NCBI GenBank assembly: GCA_963680875.1
Contig: OY804578.1
Span: 101,585,689 to 101,649,688 of the forward strand
Source: Bathymodiolus brooksi
Lineage: Eukaryota > Mollusca > Bivalvia > Mytilida > Modiolidae
Reading direction: 5' to 3'
DNA length: 64,000 bases
Below the pieces are notes generated by a model. That model had not been told where the DNA came from, did not search any database, and worked only from the letters and a program-made list of their open reading frames with translations. Shown one piece after another: positions 1-9,299 of the stretch (the first letter of the stretch is position 1; each line of letters begins with the position of its first letter). A program made the position numbers and the translations under genes.

Positions 1-84
1 TTGCACCAATTTATATGAATATATCTTACTCATCTCACTGTGTATATGCTTACTTGCTATATGTAAATGGGCTATGATTATATA

Positions 85-325
85 GTTTAATGCCACTTTC
101 AACAATATTTCAGTTATATTGTGGCGGTCAGTTTTATTGGTGGAGGAAACCAGAGTACCCACAGAAAAACATCGACTGCCGAAAATAACTGACAAACTTT
201 ATCGCATAAATTTGCATCGAGTTCACCTCGCCATTAGCGGGTTTCAAACGTACGACGTTAGTTGTGATAGGAACTGACTGCACAGGTATTTGTAAATCCA
301 ACTACCATACGATCATTACGATGGT
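85..325 (+). repeat. Dispersed mollusc-type repeat, copy 1
   Basis: This stretch shares long near-identical segments with 10,665-10,925: the segment starting with GCCACTTTCAACAATATTTC, the GGTGGAGGAA...CCAGAGTACC segment, and the TGTAAATCCAACTACCATAC segment. The two copies are in the same orientation. Copy 1 has an internal segment (about 165-225) that copy 2 lacks. I know similar sequences as dispersed elements in mollusc genomes, but no search was run. No terminal repeats or coding capacity are visible, so the class (SINE-like or MITE-like) is open. Confidence 0.7.
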
Positions 326-1795
326 TTGCATTCACTTCCATAGAAAAATGGGTGCACGACCATTTGTATGGCCATATTTACATGTAAAGCACGTGTACAT
401 GGAACTTCATATATATACCATTATTACCCTTATGGAAATGTTTTAAACGTATTTAAAGCGAGTCTATGTCTTCAAAGCGTATGTATAAGGGTTTAAATGT
501 GTGAAATATGAAAATATATTATTGTACGTTCAAACTATCCAAAGCTAATTAAATACCATTTATTGATATACCTGAACATATTAATACACACACTATTTTA
601 ATGGCGCAAATAAGGAAATACAATCCATTCACAGATTTAAAGGGTGAAGATAGCGTGCACTGTCTTAATTGTAAAAAGACAACATACCTGGATTCCGAAC
701 GTCATATGACGTGGTATGTTTTATGTATGTTGAATGGTCTATGGAAAGAGGTGGCTGTTCATTTTCTTGATATTGGTAGAATTGTTGACCATCACTTTTA
801 AAACTTTCCTTTCATTATGCGAATATCCATGCAAAACACTCTGAACGTTACTAAGATTTTTGAAGACCACTGGACCAAGAGAAGCACGTGGTTTTGTGAT
901 TTCATTCATGGACCTGATGTCAACTAAGTGGATACGAGACAAATATACATGTACAATATTAGTGCAGTGTCATCAAACATAAAGTTAATGTGTATGAGGC
1001 TTAAAAACTGGGGTAAAGGTTATGGTAACTGAGACTTTCCCTGGTTTGGCGTCGAAGAAAACATACACTTTACATTTAAGACACTGTATTAAAATTGTGC
1101 TTATGCTGCAGAAAAAAATCATTAATCAACGGGTGGCGATATTTGAATTAAGCAATATAATTATCAGTTTTGATATTTTCTGTCAACAGGAATTCAACTG
1201 ATTTACGACTAGTTTCCCAAAGCTCAATGCACAGAACGTAAAAAGGATATCAGAAAAACTATTATTTCGGTCAGTGACCTTAAATGACAAAACATTATCC
1301 AGTCAATGCAATTGTATTGCCCAAATAGAATAAGCATAGGGTGTTAAAAAGAGGGGTCATTTGCATAATATGATTTACAAAACAGGATACAACCCTCTGG
1401 CACATTGTGAAAAGTCGTAAGATTGTAATAAGCCTTGAAATAAGCCCGTAAATTTAGCCTGCTGCCCTTCAAACAATGCCAACTTTCTTAATCTTTTGTT
1501 TTTCGCTTTATATATTTAAAATAAATTGTAATCTAATCAGTACTAGCATCCCATAGTTGTATTATAAGTTTATAGTAAAATGTTACTACAACAAATCTTT
1601 AGTATCTATAAAGTGACTTAAAATAATAGTACTATAATTGTATAATAAATGTATAGTACAATGAATATTCTAGCACCATAATTTTGTACTACCTGAAAAT
1701 TAGCAGATTTGATTTTTTCAAATGATTGAGAAATTAATGCTAGATAACAATTGGTGCTGTGTTTGAATTGCAGATTTATCAAAGTCTGTGTTTAT
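326..1795. other. No recognisable gene; AT-rich DNA
   Basis: I see no recognisable gene here. A 66-codon plus-strand frame (601-801) and a 67-codon minus-strand frame (739-942) overlap. Neither matches a family I know and both are of a length expected by chance. A degenerate direct repeat lies at 1,552-1,664. The rest is AT-rich, with no ordered structure that I can support. Confidence 0.5.
1552..1664. repeat. Degenerate direct repeat, about 80 bp apart
   Basis: A ~32-bp segment at about 1,552-1,583 (ATAGTTGTATTATAAG... then TATAGTAAAATG) recurs imperfectly at about 1,632-1,664 (ATAATTGTATAATAAAT... then TATAGTACAATG). Both are A/T-rich, so chance similarity contributes. It could be the remnant of a small tandem duplication. 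Confidence 0.35.
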
Positions 1796-2369
1796 GTTTC
1801 CATGGCAACCATGAACATTATTTAAATTTTCATTGTTATCAGTTTAAGAGTTGGCATTTAGCTATAAAATCAGTAATATGGAAATCTTTGTGACCAAAAG
1901 AAAATTTTAAGATTTTAGCATGATATGAAATGCATTTAATATGTAAAATGTTTTATTTTTGTTTCCATGGCAACCATTCACATAATTTAAGGTGAACAGT
2001 TTATTTAGTAGTTAGTTTTGTTATAAGTTACCTGAAAAAGATAATATCAGTAAATACATCTTAGAGAAGTAGAAATATTTTGTAAAAAATGTAGTTGTAT
2101 AAGTATTTGCTAAAAAAAAGAAAACGTATGGGACAAAAAGCATTTTTTTTCCAAAAAATCTAAAAGAGGCTATCAACGATTATTTTTGATATGTTCAAAA
2201 CAAGTGTCTAATAAACGGATAAAAACAAGCAACATTCACATAGCACCCTGTTCACATGAGATAATAGATAATGAAAATCCTATTTTTTTTTATTTATTTT
2301 TTTTGAAAATGCGAAATGAGGCTGTTTGGTTGCCATGGTAACAATAATTGTTTTTCTTTCCATGGCAAC
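1796..2369 (+). promoter_or_regulatory. Cluster of four X-box-like (RFX) motifs
   Basis: Four 14-bp sequences centred on CCATGG lie within 575 bp: GTTTCCATGGCAAC at 1,796-1,809 and at 1,961-1,974, GTTGCCATGGTAAC at 2,329-2,342, and CTTTCCATGGCAAC at 2,356-2,369. The first three fit the RFX X-box consensus RYYNYYATRRNRAC; the fourth differs at the first base. They lie 5' of the first visible Ig exon, so they are in its promoter region or an upstream intron. Binding is inferred from the motif alone. The flanks of the first two copies are both AT-rich and partly alike, so the motifs may have arrived with a dispersed repeat instead. Confidence 0.4.
2329..2342 (+). promoter_or_regulatory. Consensus X-box (RFX-type site)
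   Basis: GTTGCCATGGTAAC is an almost fully palindromic X-box with both half-sites intact (GTTGCC and GGTAAC around AT). RFX factors bind such sites in promoters of ciliary and some immune genes in animals. It lies 132 bp before the Ig exon acceptor. Function here is unproven. Confidence 0.45.
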
Positions 2370-2473
2370 CGATCTGTTTTTAAAATTAAAGAAACAGGTT
2401 AGTTCACGTATTTTCGTATGGACTTCCCGGTCCTTTTCTCATTCATGACTTATTACCGGGTTTGTAAATATAG

Positions 2474-2587
2474 TAACGCGACTGGTGCCACTAGTTGTTG
2501 AAGCTGATGAAGGTGACTATGCTTGCCAAGCCACAAATATAGCGGAATCCGCTAGTAGTTCAAATTCAAGACTAATTATCAATGGAG
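2474..2587 (+). CDS. Ig-superfamily gene, exon with C-terminal half of an Ig domain (partial)
   Basis: The exon reads, after two bases completing a codon, through TRLVPLVVEADEGDYACQAT and ends shortly after RLIIN. The pattern E-A-D-E-G-D-Y-x-C-x-A-x-N is the F-strand signature of I-set/C2 Ig domains, with Cys in the YxC position. An AG acceptor at 2,472-2,473 and a GT donor at 2,588-2,589 (GGTAGGT) both give phase 1, the usual phase for Ig exons. An in-frame TGA at 2,446 lies upstream of the acceptor and would be intronic. The N-terminal half of this domain, with its B-strand Cys and Trp, should lie in an upstream exon, which I did not find. The protein is probably secreted or cell-surface and multi-Ig, like hemicentin- or titin-type repeats. 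The specific gene is unknown. Confidence 0.65.
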
Positions 2588-2883
2588 GTAGGTTAATTCA
2601 AGAGAGTAAGCTTCTGTCATGTGTAGGTGAATTGACATTTGAAGAAAATTGTGATTAAATCTTTTATACAAAGCAAAATAACATAAAATAGAACAAAACT
2701 ACGGAATATATAAGATCACAACAAGGGAGATAATAATGGTACACTAAATCATGGTGTATGCTATATATTTCATATTACTGATACAATTCTATCACACAAA
2801 TGACTTGAGAACTTGAAGTGAACTAATTTTTAGTTAGAATATTAGTGTATAACATTTCAGCGACGCATATGTCGTTATAAGAA

Positions 2884-2935
<52 letters not shown>
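2884..2935 (+). repeat. (GATT)13 microsatellite
   Basis: Thirteen uninterrupted copies of GATT. It lies within the intron and runs directly into a dispersed-repeat fragment that begins GACGTCCAGGGAGCAG. That adjacency suggests the microsatellite grew at the end of that element. Confidence 0.95.
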
Positions 2936-2937
<2 letters not shown>

Positions 2938-2987
2938 CGTCCAGGGAGCAGTATTTCAGCTATATTCAGGATGAGAACAAGTTTAAT
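2936..2987 (+). repeat. Fragment of a dispersed repeat at the microsatellite edge
   Basis: GACGTCCAGGGAGCAGTATT followed by TCAGCTATATTCAGGATGAG resembles a dispersed bivalve sequence in which a GATT-type run is followed by an ACGTCCAG...ATATTTCA...TTCAGGA segment. This is recognised from memory and was not searched. No boundaries are visible on its right side. Confidence 0.4.
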
Positions 2988-3235
2988 AATATATAAATAA
3001 AGCTATACAGAATCCAGACTTACTGTTACTGGAGGCAAGTAATTTACTATATATATATATGTTAAGGGTATCGATGTTGCCTCCTTCTATTATTTTTCTA
3101 TTGGATTTTTAAAACTGTTCCGTAAGACAAGTATTGTTTGTTTTCCATGTTATCATGCCTCTTTATCTATATATGTTTCATTTCTGTAAAAGTTCGCATC
3201 TTGTAAATAATATATTTAATGTTTTTTTTCAACAG

Positions 3236-3520
3236 TTGTACTCTCAATAAGCATTTATCCACTAAGTGCCCTTGTAATCCAAGGAACTAATCAGCAAAGT
3301 GTGTGCATTGTGCAGTGTACCCCTGCAGCACAATCTATTTCATGGACAAGAAATGGTATTTCCATAGCTATGAACAACTCAAAATATACAGGCGGTAATA
3401 CGTGGAATCCTTCTTTGACCATAAACAGCTTTCATGCAAGCGATGCCGGTAACTATGTTTGTAGTGCCACCAATGCAGCCGGTACATCAACAAGTAGCGT
3501 GTCTAGCATTACATATGGGT
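3236..3520 (+). CDS. Ig-superfamily gene, exon encoding one complete Ig domain (partial gene)
   Basis: An AG acceptor at 3,234-3,235 after a T-rich tract opens a 285-nt frame with no stops. It starts VLSISIYPLSALVIQGTNQQ and contains the full Ig hallmark set: the B-strand Cys in CIVQC, the Trp in SISWTRNG, the L-T-I-N-S-F E-strand, and the F-strand D-A-G-N-Y-V-C-S-A-T-N. The best donor is GT at 3,521-3,522 (TGTAATT), which gives phase 1 at both ends and a length divisible by three, so the exon could be skipped or duplicated cleanly. A reading from a GTG at 3,301 would omit the first strands, so the exon model is preferred. The C2/I-set domain is like those of large extracellular multi-Ig proteins. 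The gene has no visible start, transmembrane segment or end in the window. No further Ig exon is seen before the integrase pseudogene. Confidence 0.75.
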
Positions 3521-4239
3521 GTAATTATGATCTAGTAGTATACAAACAAAGATTTAATTGAAGGCAGGTCTTGTTTTGCTACTCCTGTAAAAGTTTATAA
3601 AAATAATGATGGTAAGAAAACAGTCCAAAAAATAATGATGGTAAAAAAAAAGACAAAAACACTATTAAATTACATGGTTTACTGAATTGTTGTCTGTCAA
3701 TAAGATTTGCTGACGTTAATTTCATATTGACTGTATCATATTCACCCAATCGCCAAATATTACAATCGCGACATTATATGAAACCAATGAAATATTTGTT
3801 TGTTTTGTTTGAAAATTTGGAAATTTTGATATAATTGATACAATGCAAGGTGTACAACCAAAATTGTGGTGCGGGAAATTTGTATATTCTATCCTGTTCA
3901 TTTTAAGTAATGTTATTACATATCAGTTCTAAATTCGACTTGTTCATTGGTGTAGACATGGTCATGAGCTATGCATTATTCTGCGTTAAAGAAATCCACC
4001 ACTCATTATCATGCTATTGTCCGCCAAAGGTTTTAGAGTTGCGTCCGGAAACCACAGTGATATACGAGCTGATATTGAAGAAATCAGTCGAAGCCTCATA
4101 TATGACATTCATATATTTAGGGCAGTGAACACATCCGATTTATGAGAAATTCCTGAAAAAGCTACTAAAAACTGTTTAATGAACGTCTATGTATAATATA
4201 TATATATATATGTTACAGTAAATCTGTATAATTAGTAAC
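3521..4239. other. No recognisable gene; region downstream of Ig exon
   Basis: I find no further Ig signature (Trp or YxC motif) in the plus-strand frames. A 72-codon plus-strand frame at 3,910-4,128 matches nothing I know. AT-rich DNA includes a short TA run near 4,195-4,212. If the Ig gene continues, this is intronic; otherwise it is 3' flanking sequence. Confidence 0.45.
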
Positions 4240-4380
4240 TATGCATAATTACTGAAATTTTTAGGAATAATGTATAATAACTGACGGGTTTAGGAATTAT
4301 ATATAATTACTGAAATTTTCAGAGATTATGTATAATTACTAAAAATATTGCCAGTTATTATGCATAATTACTGAAATGCT
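4240..4380 (+). repeat. Degenerate ~30-bp tandem repeat, about five copies
   Basis: A TGCATAATTACTGAAATTTT-like core recurs near 4,242, 4,271, 4,301, 4,329 and 4,361, at spacings of 28-32 bp. The first and last cores are nearly identical. The middle copies carry substitutions (TGTATAATAACTG, ATATAATTACTG, TGTATAATTACTA). It is a minor, old satellite unrelated to the 69-bp array. Confidence 0.65.
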
Positions 4381-4451
4381 CATTTCTCCTTATTTAACTT
4401 TACATGCGTTAGAAAAGGGATAAAACGTTTAACGCTTTAATCAAATCAATG

Positions 4452-5087
4452 TCACATAAAACACTTTACAAAGAAGAAGTGATAAATACCTTCATTTATT
4501 TTTGCAAGATTTGGATGGCATCTACTATTGCACATTTGACCAGTGTTGCTACATATTGAACATGAATGAGCGTTTGAAGCTGGTTTCTGACACACAATAC
4601 ATGTTACACTCTCTGTGTTTCCAGTGCCAGAAATCTCATCAGTTATTTCAATAATGTCAAAGTCATTTCTAACTCCAGTGTTTGTGATATCTTTAAGATC
4701 ATCTCCAGTGCTGATTTTTGAAATTATTTCATCCGGTAAGGAAGATGAGGTCAGACCAACTTTCGTTTCTACTCCAAACATTGCCTTATGTGGTGTTCGT
4801 TTAATTCCTCGAATGGTAGCTACGGTTTTTCTAAAATTGCACAAATTTATTCCAACTAGCCAATCTTTACAACTGTTTTCACGCATCCATGTTACGGTCA
4901 TATCTTTTATATCTGCGTTTACTCGCTCAACACTTCCTTGGCTTTGTGGGTGTCTCGGCTTCCCATGAACGACTTTGCACTCTGGCCATAAATCCTTTAA
5001 TTGAGATATAATGCTGACAGTAAATTCAGCACCGTTATCGCTCTGTAAAATATTTGGAGCTCCAAAAAGAAGAAAAATATCCAAAAT
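4452..5087 (-). other. Integrase core and C-terminal segment, open part of the pseudogene
   Basis: This 210-codon stretch is open after the TAG at 5,088-5,090. It begins within the core just before FLLFGAPNILQSDNGAEF and runs through HGKPRHPQSQGSVER, SSLPDEI and a Cys-rich patch. The family's usual zinc-binding C-terminus seems interrupted after SICSN. The sequence GAAG|GTATTT at 4,488-4,493 (minus strand) could be a further splice donor, after which the reading is intronic. Confidence 0.65.
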
Positions 5088-5837
5088 CTACATCGCTACA
5101 TCAGTCGCTCTTTTTGATTTCAATGACCACAGAACAACAAAATTTGTCATATTATCTTGCTGAACCATGATGTACCTATAATCATCATAGGATAGCGATT
5201 GCATATCGATTAAATCCATTTGAACACGGGAATTAAATTCCTTGCTAACAATAGGTTTAACAACAAGACCTTTACTGGCAAGTTTGCGTTTCTTTAGCTG
5301 GCATTCTTCACATAGCTCTTTAAAAAGTTAAAGCGCCTCTTTAGAAACATTAGCATATTTTTTATTAGCCTCCTTGATCATTTTATCTCGGCCTCCATGT
5401 CCGGTTGCAATGTGAATTTTTTGTACAACATTAAGCATATCTTCTAGACAAACATCATACTTTATGTCATCTTCACAAGAACTGCGCTTACATCGCCACA
5501 CTGAAGGATTTCATACCTAAAACAGATGTAAGAAAGTGATCAGAGTCAAAACAGAAAATGGAAACTTTTTGTCAATATCAATGTTACCATATCCTTTCAA
5601 TTTTTAGTAACTGATTTAGGTTCAGCTCTATGTTATTGTAATGTTCAAGTTCATAACTAAGCAACAACAAGGACTTAAAATGCACTTTAGATAGTGTTTA
5701 AGTCTATGAATATTTTGTTGACAGATATAGTAAGGGTCTCATCTTAAATACCTTTCAAACCCATATATCTTTGTAATTTGAAAACTTTCGTCATAGAAAA
5801 TATTTTTGTGTTGGTAATAGCTCACATAAACACTTAT

Positions 5838-6022
5838 TTTTTAAACGGGTAATAATATGCAGGAGTGTTGTCTTCTTTGCATGTCTCTTTTGTCATCAAG
5901 TCCACAATCTCATCATATTTGCTCCTGGTCCATATCTTACATTTAGATTTATCTTCTGCAAGTTGCAGTAACTTTTGAGCATAGCTTTGCTCCAATCCAA
6001 GAGACATGTGTGCCTGATCCAT
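5838..6022 (-). other. N-terminal exon of the integrase pseudogene
   Basis: The frame starts MDQAHMSLGLEQSYAQKLLQ and includes KIWTRSKYDEIVDLM and TPAYYYPFKK. The last motif normally runs into KYE(I/V)LQCGD in this family, and exactly that continuation is found at 5,516 after a gap. The start is the ATG at 6,020-6,022. The frame now ends at a TAA formed across the damaged splice donor. Confidence 0.65.
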
Positions 6023-6520
6023 ATTTTATGCATCAATGTTGTTAAACAGTTGAATTTAAAGTGTCATTCTTAAAACTAGTGTTCACTTAAGATTAAGTAA
6101 CTTGAGAAGAAATAACCAAACACAATCTACTCACTTTTAAGGTTTTTAAAAAGATTAATATCCAATGTCTATGTTTTAATGTCCATGATGTAAGTAATTG
6201 GCAACTTCCGAGGCTTAAATTTTGTCTTTGTACAGCAATTAACGTACAGTACATATTTTGCTGAACTTTGCGTCACCCAGAGTGTAAACTTTTAAATCGC
6301 ATCACAATATTTTTTTTCAATATTTTACGCGGAAAATTAGCACGAGAGTATTGATTACATTCATGTTCTCTTGTTTTTGGCAATCGGATGATGGTTCTGT
6401 AATAACACTGGTAAATAACGATGAAGTCACTAGGCTTTATTGTCATAAAACGTTCCAAAGTGCAATTTTTCTAGTCTCCAAAAAACCCAATTAGAACATT
6501 GTACCCATTGCTTTAGAGAA
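6023..6520. other. No recognisable feature
   Basis: This is AT-rich sequence 5' of the pseudogene. A 61-codon minus-strand frame (6,273-6,458) has no recognisable motif. No clear promoter element is visible. Confidence 0.4.
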
Positions 6521-6851
6521 CCGCATCGGTGTTGTAATGGTCGTCTTGCTCACCTCGATAGTGGTGGTAAATTATGGGTTCGAGCATCCGTCGTGTAAAA
6601 CCAAAGGAGTATAAAGGAGTATAAGCAAAGACTGGTTGGCTTGGAATGATGTTTCAGAGTGGAGTGACATGTTTACCCGCGGACTTCGGTGAGCTAGCAC
6701 TATAAAGATCCAGCTAGGATTGTTGGTCTAGTACACTAGTACAAAGCGGACACCATCATCATCCTTTCAGCGAATGTAACTTGTTCTTGTAATAATAACA
6801 TAGCTGAAAAAAATTCTCATTTGGCGTTAAACAGCAATCACTCACTCACTC
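6521..6851 (+). repeat. tRNA-like SINE with CACT-rich tail
   Basis: The segment begins CCGCATCGGTGTTGTAATGG. It carries a pol III B-box-like GGTTCGAGC at 6,579-6,587 and ends GGCGTTAAACAGCAATCACT followed by more CACT repeats. This 3' end (GGCGTTAAAC then short tandem repeats) is typical of SINEs common in mollusc genomes. Family recognition is from memory. A short internal duplication of AAAGGAGTATA (near 6,603-6,624) is present. Target-site duplications were not found. Confidence 0.65.
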
Positions 6852-6889
6852 CAATGTATAAAGTGTTTTGATTGGACGATTTTTGGATT

Positions 6890-7042
6890 ACTAGGATGAA
6901 AGGCGCAACGGTGTAATAACCCTCGAAAATTACAACGTCCAGTGAATAACCCTAATGGAATAATACTTTAACAATTCAAATATCAAACAGTATATTTCAA
7001 CTGTTTGTTCGGTATAATAAAACAGTTACGACCCTCTGAATC
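6890..7042. other. Left flank of the hairpin, probably part of the same element
   Basis: The sequence AATAACCCTCGAAAATTACA and a later GAATAACCCTAATGG share the AATAACCCT motif with the hairpin arm. Weaker inverted similarity continues outward from the hairpin: CAGTTACGACCCTC on the left against the complement of GAGGGCCATAATTG on the right. A decayed foldback or MITE-type element therefore probably extends on both sides. Confidence 0.4.
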
Positions 7043-7143
7043 GGTGAATATCCAAAATTGTCAACCCCACTACGGTTATTTCCCTCGGGCTAAAGCTCTC
7101 GGGGAAATAACCCTAGTGGGGTTGACAATTTTGGATATTCACC
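7043..7143. repeat. Near-perfect hairpin (foldback/MITE-like)
   Basis: The left arm 7,043-7,084 (starting GGTGAATATCCAAAATTGTC) is the reverse complement of the right arm 7,102-7,143 at 41 of 42 positions, with a 17-nt spacer. Weaker complementarity extends outward. A transcript would fold into a strong stem-loop. A miniature foldback transposon is more likely than a small-RNA gene. Confidence 0.85.
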
Positions 7144-8178
7144 TCTTCCGAGGGCCATAATTGTATATTAACCAAAAACATTTGTGTGAGCGCAAGCCGA
7201 GCAAACATCGCCATTACCATACATATCAATCCAGTGATAGCAATGGAAAAAAAATAGATTATATTTAGTGCGCACGACGCGTTTCTGGAACAACCTTCAT
7301 AAGGTAAGCCCAATGCTAAAAGAATGGAAAGCCAAATAATTTAAGTATTTGGAAACGAGAATACCAAAGACCTAAACAGAATATCCAAAATCGGCTAAGT
7401 TTACTTATGCCTAAAGGAGATGAATTGAATCATGGTTTTAATAATAATTAAATTTATTTGGAGCTGTAATTTCAATAATGAATATGTATCCTATAAACCA
7501 CCATGTCAGTGTCAAAACTCTGACTACTGGGCGAATGATACCACAAAGGACTAATAGTCCACCAGTAGTGGTATCCAGCCATTGATAGTAATATGAACGT
7601 AAATACTATTGTCTAATTTAGTGTACTATCAAGGTAAAAAAACTGGAACGACAAATTATTTTAAAGTCTTTGGGAGGAAGAAATCCAAAGAGTATAAACA
7701 GGGTTTTGAAGAAATATTTACAATTGCAATTCGGTATGTTTTGATTTTGGCTTCGTTGTAGTACACGTGTCAAAAATAAAGACTAGGGATTTTCTACAAA
7801 ATATTACAAAGGTTAAACATGAGAAACAAGTAATAATGAATGACCACTGACATTATCAATTATAATACTACCTATTGATTTAGTTAGACATATCACATGA
7901 CTATCCAAACCTCGCTAAGTAACATCAGTTAGGATAGCTATAAGAAGGATCTCTTACCGTGTTCCTGTGATCAAACACCAAAAGGTTAGAAAACAGGACG
8001 AACCATGTCTCACATTACAATGTAGGACTATATATTATATTGTGTTAATTGATTGACAGAAACCAAGAATTGTTTTATTTGTCTTCATTCTGTATCTTAT
8101 GCCCAAAGTTGCATGTGTCACTATGGTTCGCCCCTAGTGTTAAGCAGTGGAGTTTGTGTTGTTCATTTTTTTTACTAT
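7144..8178. other. No gene recognised; contains a small inverted repeat
   Basis: There is no coding sequence I can support. A 66-codon minus-strand frame overlapping the hairpin (7,113-7,313) is explained by the repeat. At 7,537-7,575 a 39-bp inverted repeat pairs GATACCAC with GTGGTATC and, inside it, GGACTA with TAGTCC. It resembles the end of a small mobile element. Confidence 0.45.
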
Positions 8179-8180
8179 TA

Positions 8181-9158
8181 CAGTTGACTCTCGTTATCTC
8201 GAATTCGATGCGACCATGGAAAAAATTCGAGTCAACCGTAGTTCGACTCAAGAGGAGCTATGAAAATACCGGAAATGTAGTTTGTTTAACGACGAAAGGG
8301 AGACAACTCGAGCAAAATTTTGAAGAGCTAAAACCAGCATCGCATGTCTCGATTCTCGGAACGATTTAAAACTTATTCGATGTTTTTGTTGCCGTTTTCT
8401 TTTCTGTTAATTTCATTGAATCTTGTGGAATGACTGATAACTGCTAGATATCTTTTTTTGTGTGTATGATTATGTTTATCTGTTGTGTTGCATTGATTTA
8501 ATAAAGTGTAAAATAAAACTTTTCTCGACCGAAAATAACGCCAATTCTGAGAAATAGCATGATTTCCCCTTTTATTACAACAGTTAATTAAGAGTAACAT
8601 TTTTTTTCAAATCTCTCAAAATTGAGAAATTATACATCTTTAATGAAAATTAATTTCCGACAAATAAATCAATAGATAAAACGCTTCCGTTGTGGACTTT
8701 TCATAATCATTGATGTATGCCGACCCAAGCGCACTTATTATAAATCGATAATTTGTTATTGTACACATTTAACCTGTGTCATAATAGATTATACCAGGCC
8801 AATTCAAATATTATCACTAATTAATTTGATAGATTGTTAAAATAAACATGTGAAATAGCCTAAGGTAAAAATGTCAAAGTCAATGACCGGATGTTTCACC
8901 TGTGATCTGATTTTAATCCCAAGGTAATACACATGTTTTGACAGATAAATTTGACTTAACGAATGTAAATAATATGGTTTTCTACATCTCGGGACCAAAA
9001 CCTTTATTCGAGACATCCGAAATTTCGACTCATCCGAATTCGACTCAACGGGAGTCAAATTATGTATATTTATACACAACGAAGTTCGGGACTTCGATTA
9101 AAATTCGACTCAACCGGAAATTCGAGTCAACCGAGTTCGAGACAACGAGAGTCAACTG
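8181..9158. mobile_element. Non-autonomous Tc1/mariner-superfamily (pogo/Tigger-like) element
   Basis: The left end CAGTTGACTCTCGTTATCTC and the complement of the right end (CAGTTGACTCTCGTTGTCTC) form terminal inverted repeats that match at about 25 of 27 bases. The element is flanked on both sides by TA (8,179-8,180 and 9,159-9,160), the target duplication of Tc1/mariner transposons, and the CAGT terminus also fits. Several TTCGAGTCAAC/TTCGACTCAAC copies lie just inside both ends (near 8,227, 8,240, 9,045, 9,104 and 9,120) and may be transposase-binding repeats. Apparent frames at 8,049-8,369, 8,373-8,600, 8,837-9,079 and 8,938-9,201 carry no transposase motif. At 978 bp it is non-coding and would depend on a transposase supplied elsewhere. 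Confidence 0.88.
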
Positions 9159-9299
9159 TATTTGTCTTCACGTTCTTTTTTCCGCTACGATTTTCGCATA
9201 AAAATGATGTTCGTTTCGTCTTTACCAATAGTTGTTTATAGGAGTGTATGTTATTCGTATTTATTTAGATATAATGGTGTCAAATACGTCTTGACTATA

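Larger units (their letters stand above)
2588..3235 (+). other. Intron between the two Ig exons
   Basis: This 648-bp segment is bounded by a GT donor (GTAGGT) and a pyrimidine-rich tract ending in CAACAG. It contains a GATT microsatellite and a short dispersed-repeat fragment. The intron is inferred from the compatible phase-1 exons on both sides. Confidence 0.6.
4452..6022 (-). pseudogene. Decayed DDE integrase gene (KRBA2/SCAND3-like, transposon-derived)
   Basis: Read on the minus strand, the parts of a KRBA2/SCAND3-like integrase protein appear in order. They are an N-terminal segment (6,022-5,838), an apparent 321-bp intron, the start of the next segment (YEILQCGD at 5,516), an H2C2 zinc finger (HIATGHGG...CEEC), an rve/DDE core, and a C-terminal Cys-rich patch (CIVCQKPASNAHSC). 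The catalytic residues are visible: Asp in MDLIDM (5,214-5,216), Asp in LQSDNGAEF, and Glu in QGSVER. Damage includes a frameshift between about 5,465 and 5,510, an in-frame TAA at 5,328-5,330, an in-frame TAG at 5,088-5,090, and a changed splice donor. An intact copy would be an integrase, either a transposon enzyme or a host protein derived from one. This copy cannot encode a full protein. The family was recognised from motif order, not by search. Confidence 0.75.

Noticed and set aside
601..942. Overlapping 66- and 67-codon frames that could be a transposase remnant
   Set aside because: There is no recognisable motif on either strand. Two cysteines in CLNC are not enough to name a family.
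4615..4968. 117-codon plus-strand frame
   Set aside because: It is the antisense shadow of the integrase core, which has recognisable catalytic motifs on the minus strand.
6577..6590. Functional tRNA gene
   Set aside because: Only a B-box-like sequence is visible, with no cloverleaf. The GGCGTTAAAC...CACT tail marks a SINE.
7113..7313. 66-codon minus-strand frame
   Set aside because: It runs through the hairpin and its flank, so the repeat explains it.
8049..9201. Several 75-106-codon frames
   Set aside because: They lie in or across the Tc1/mariner-type element, lack transposase motifs and overlap each other on both strands.
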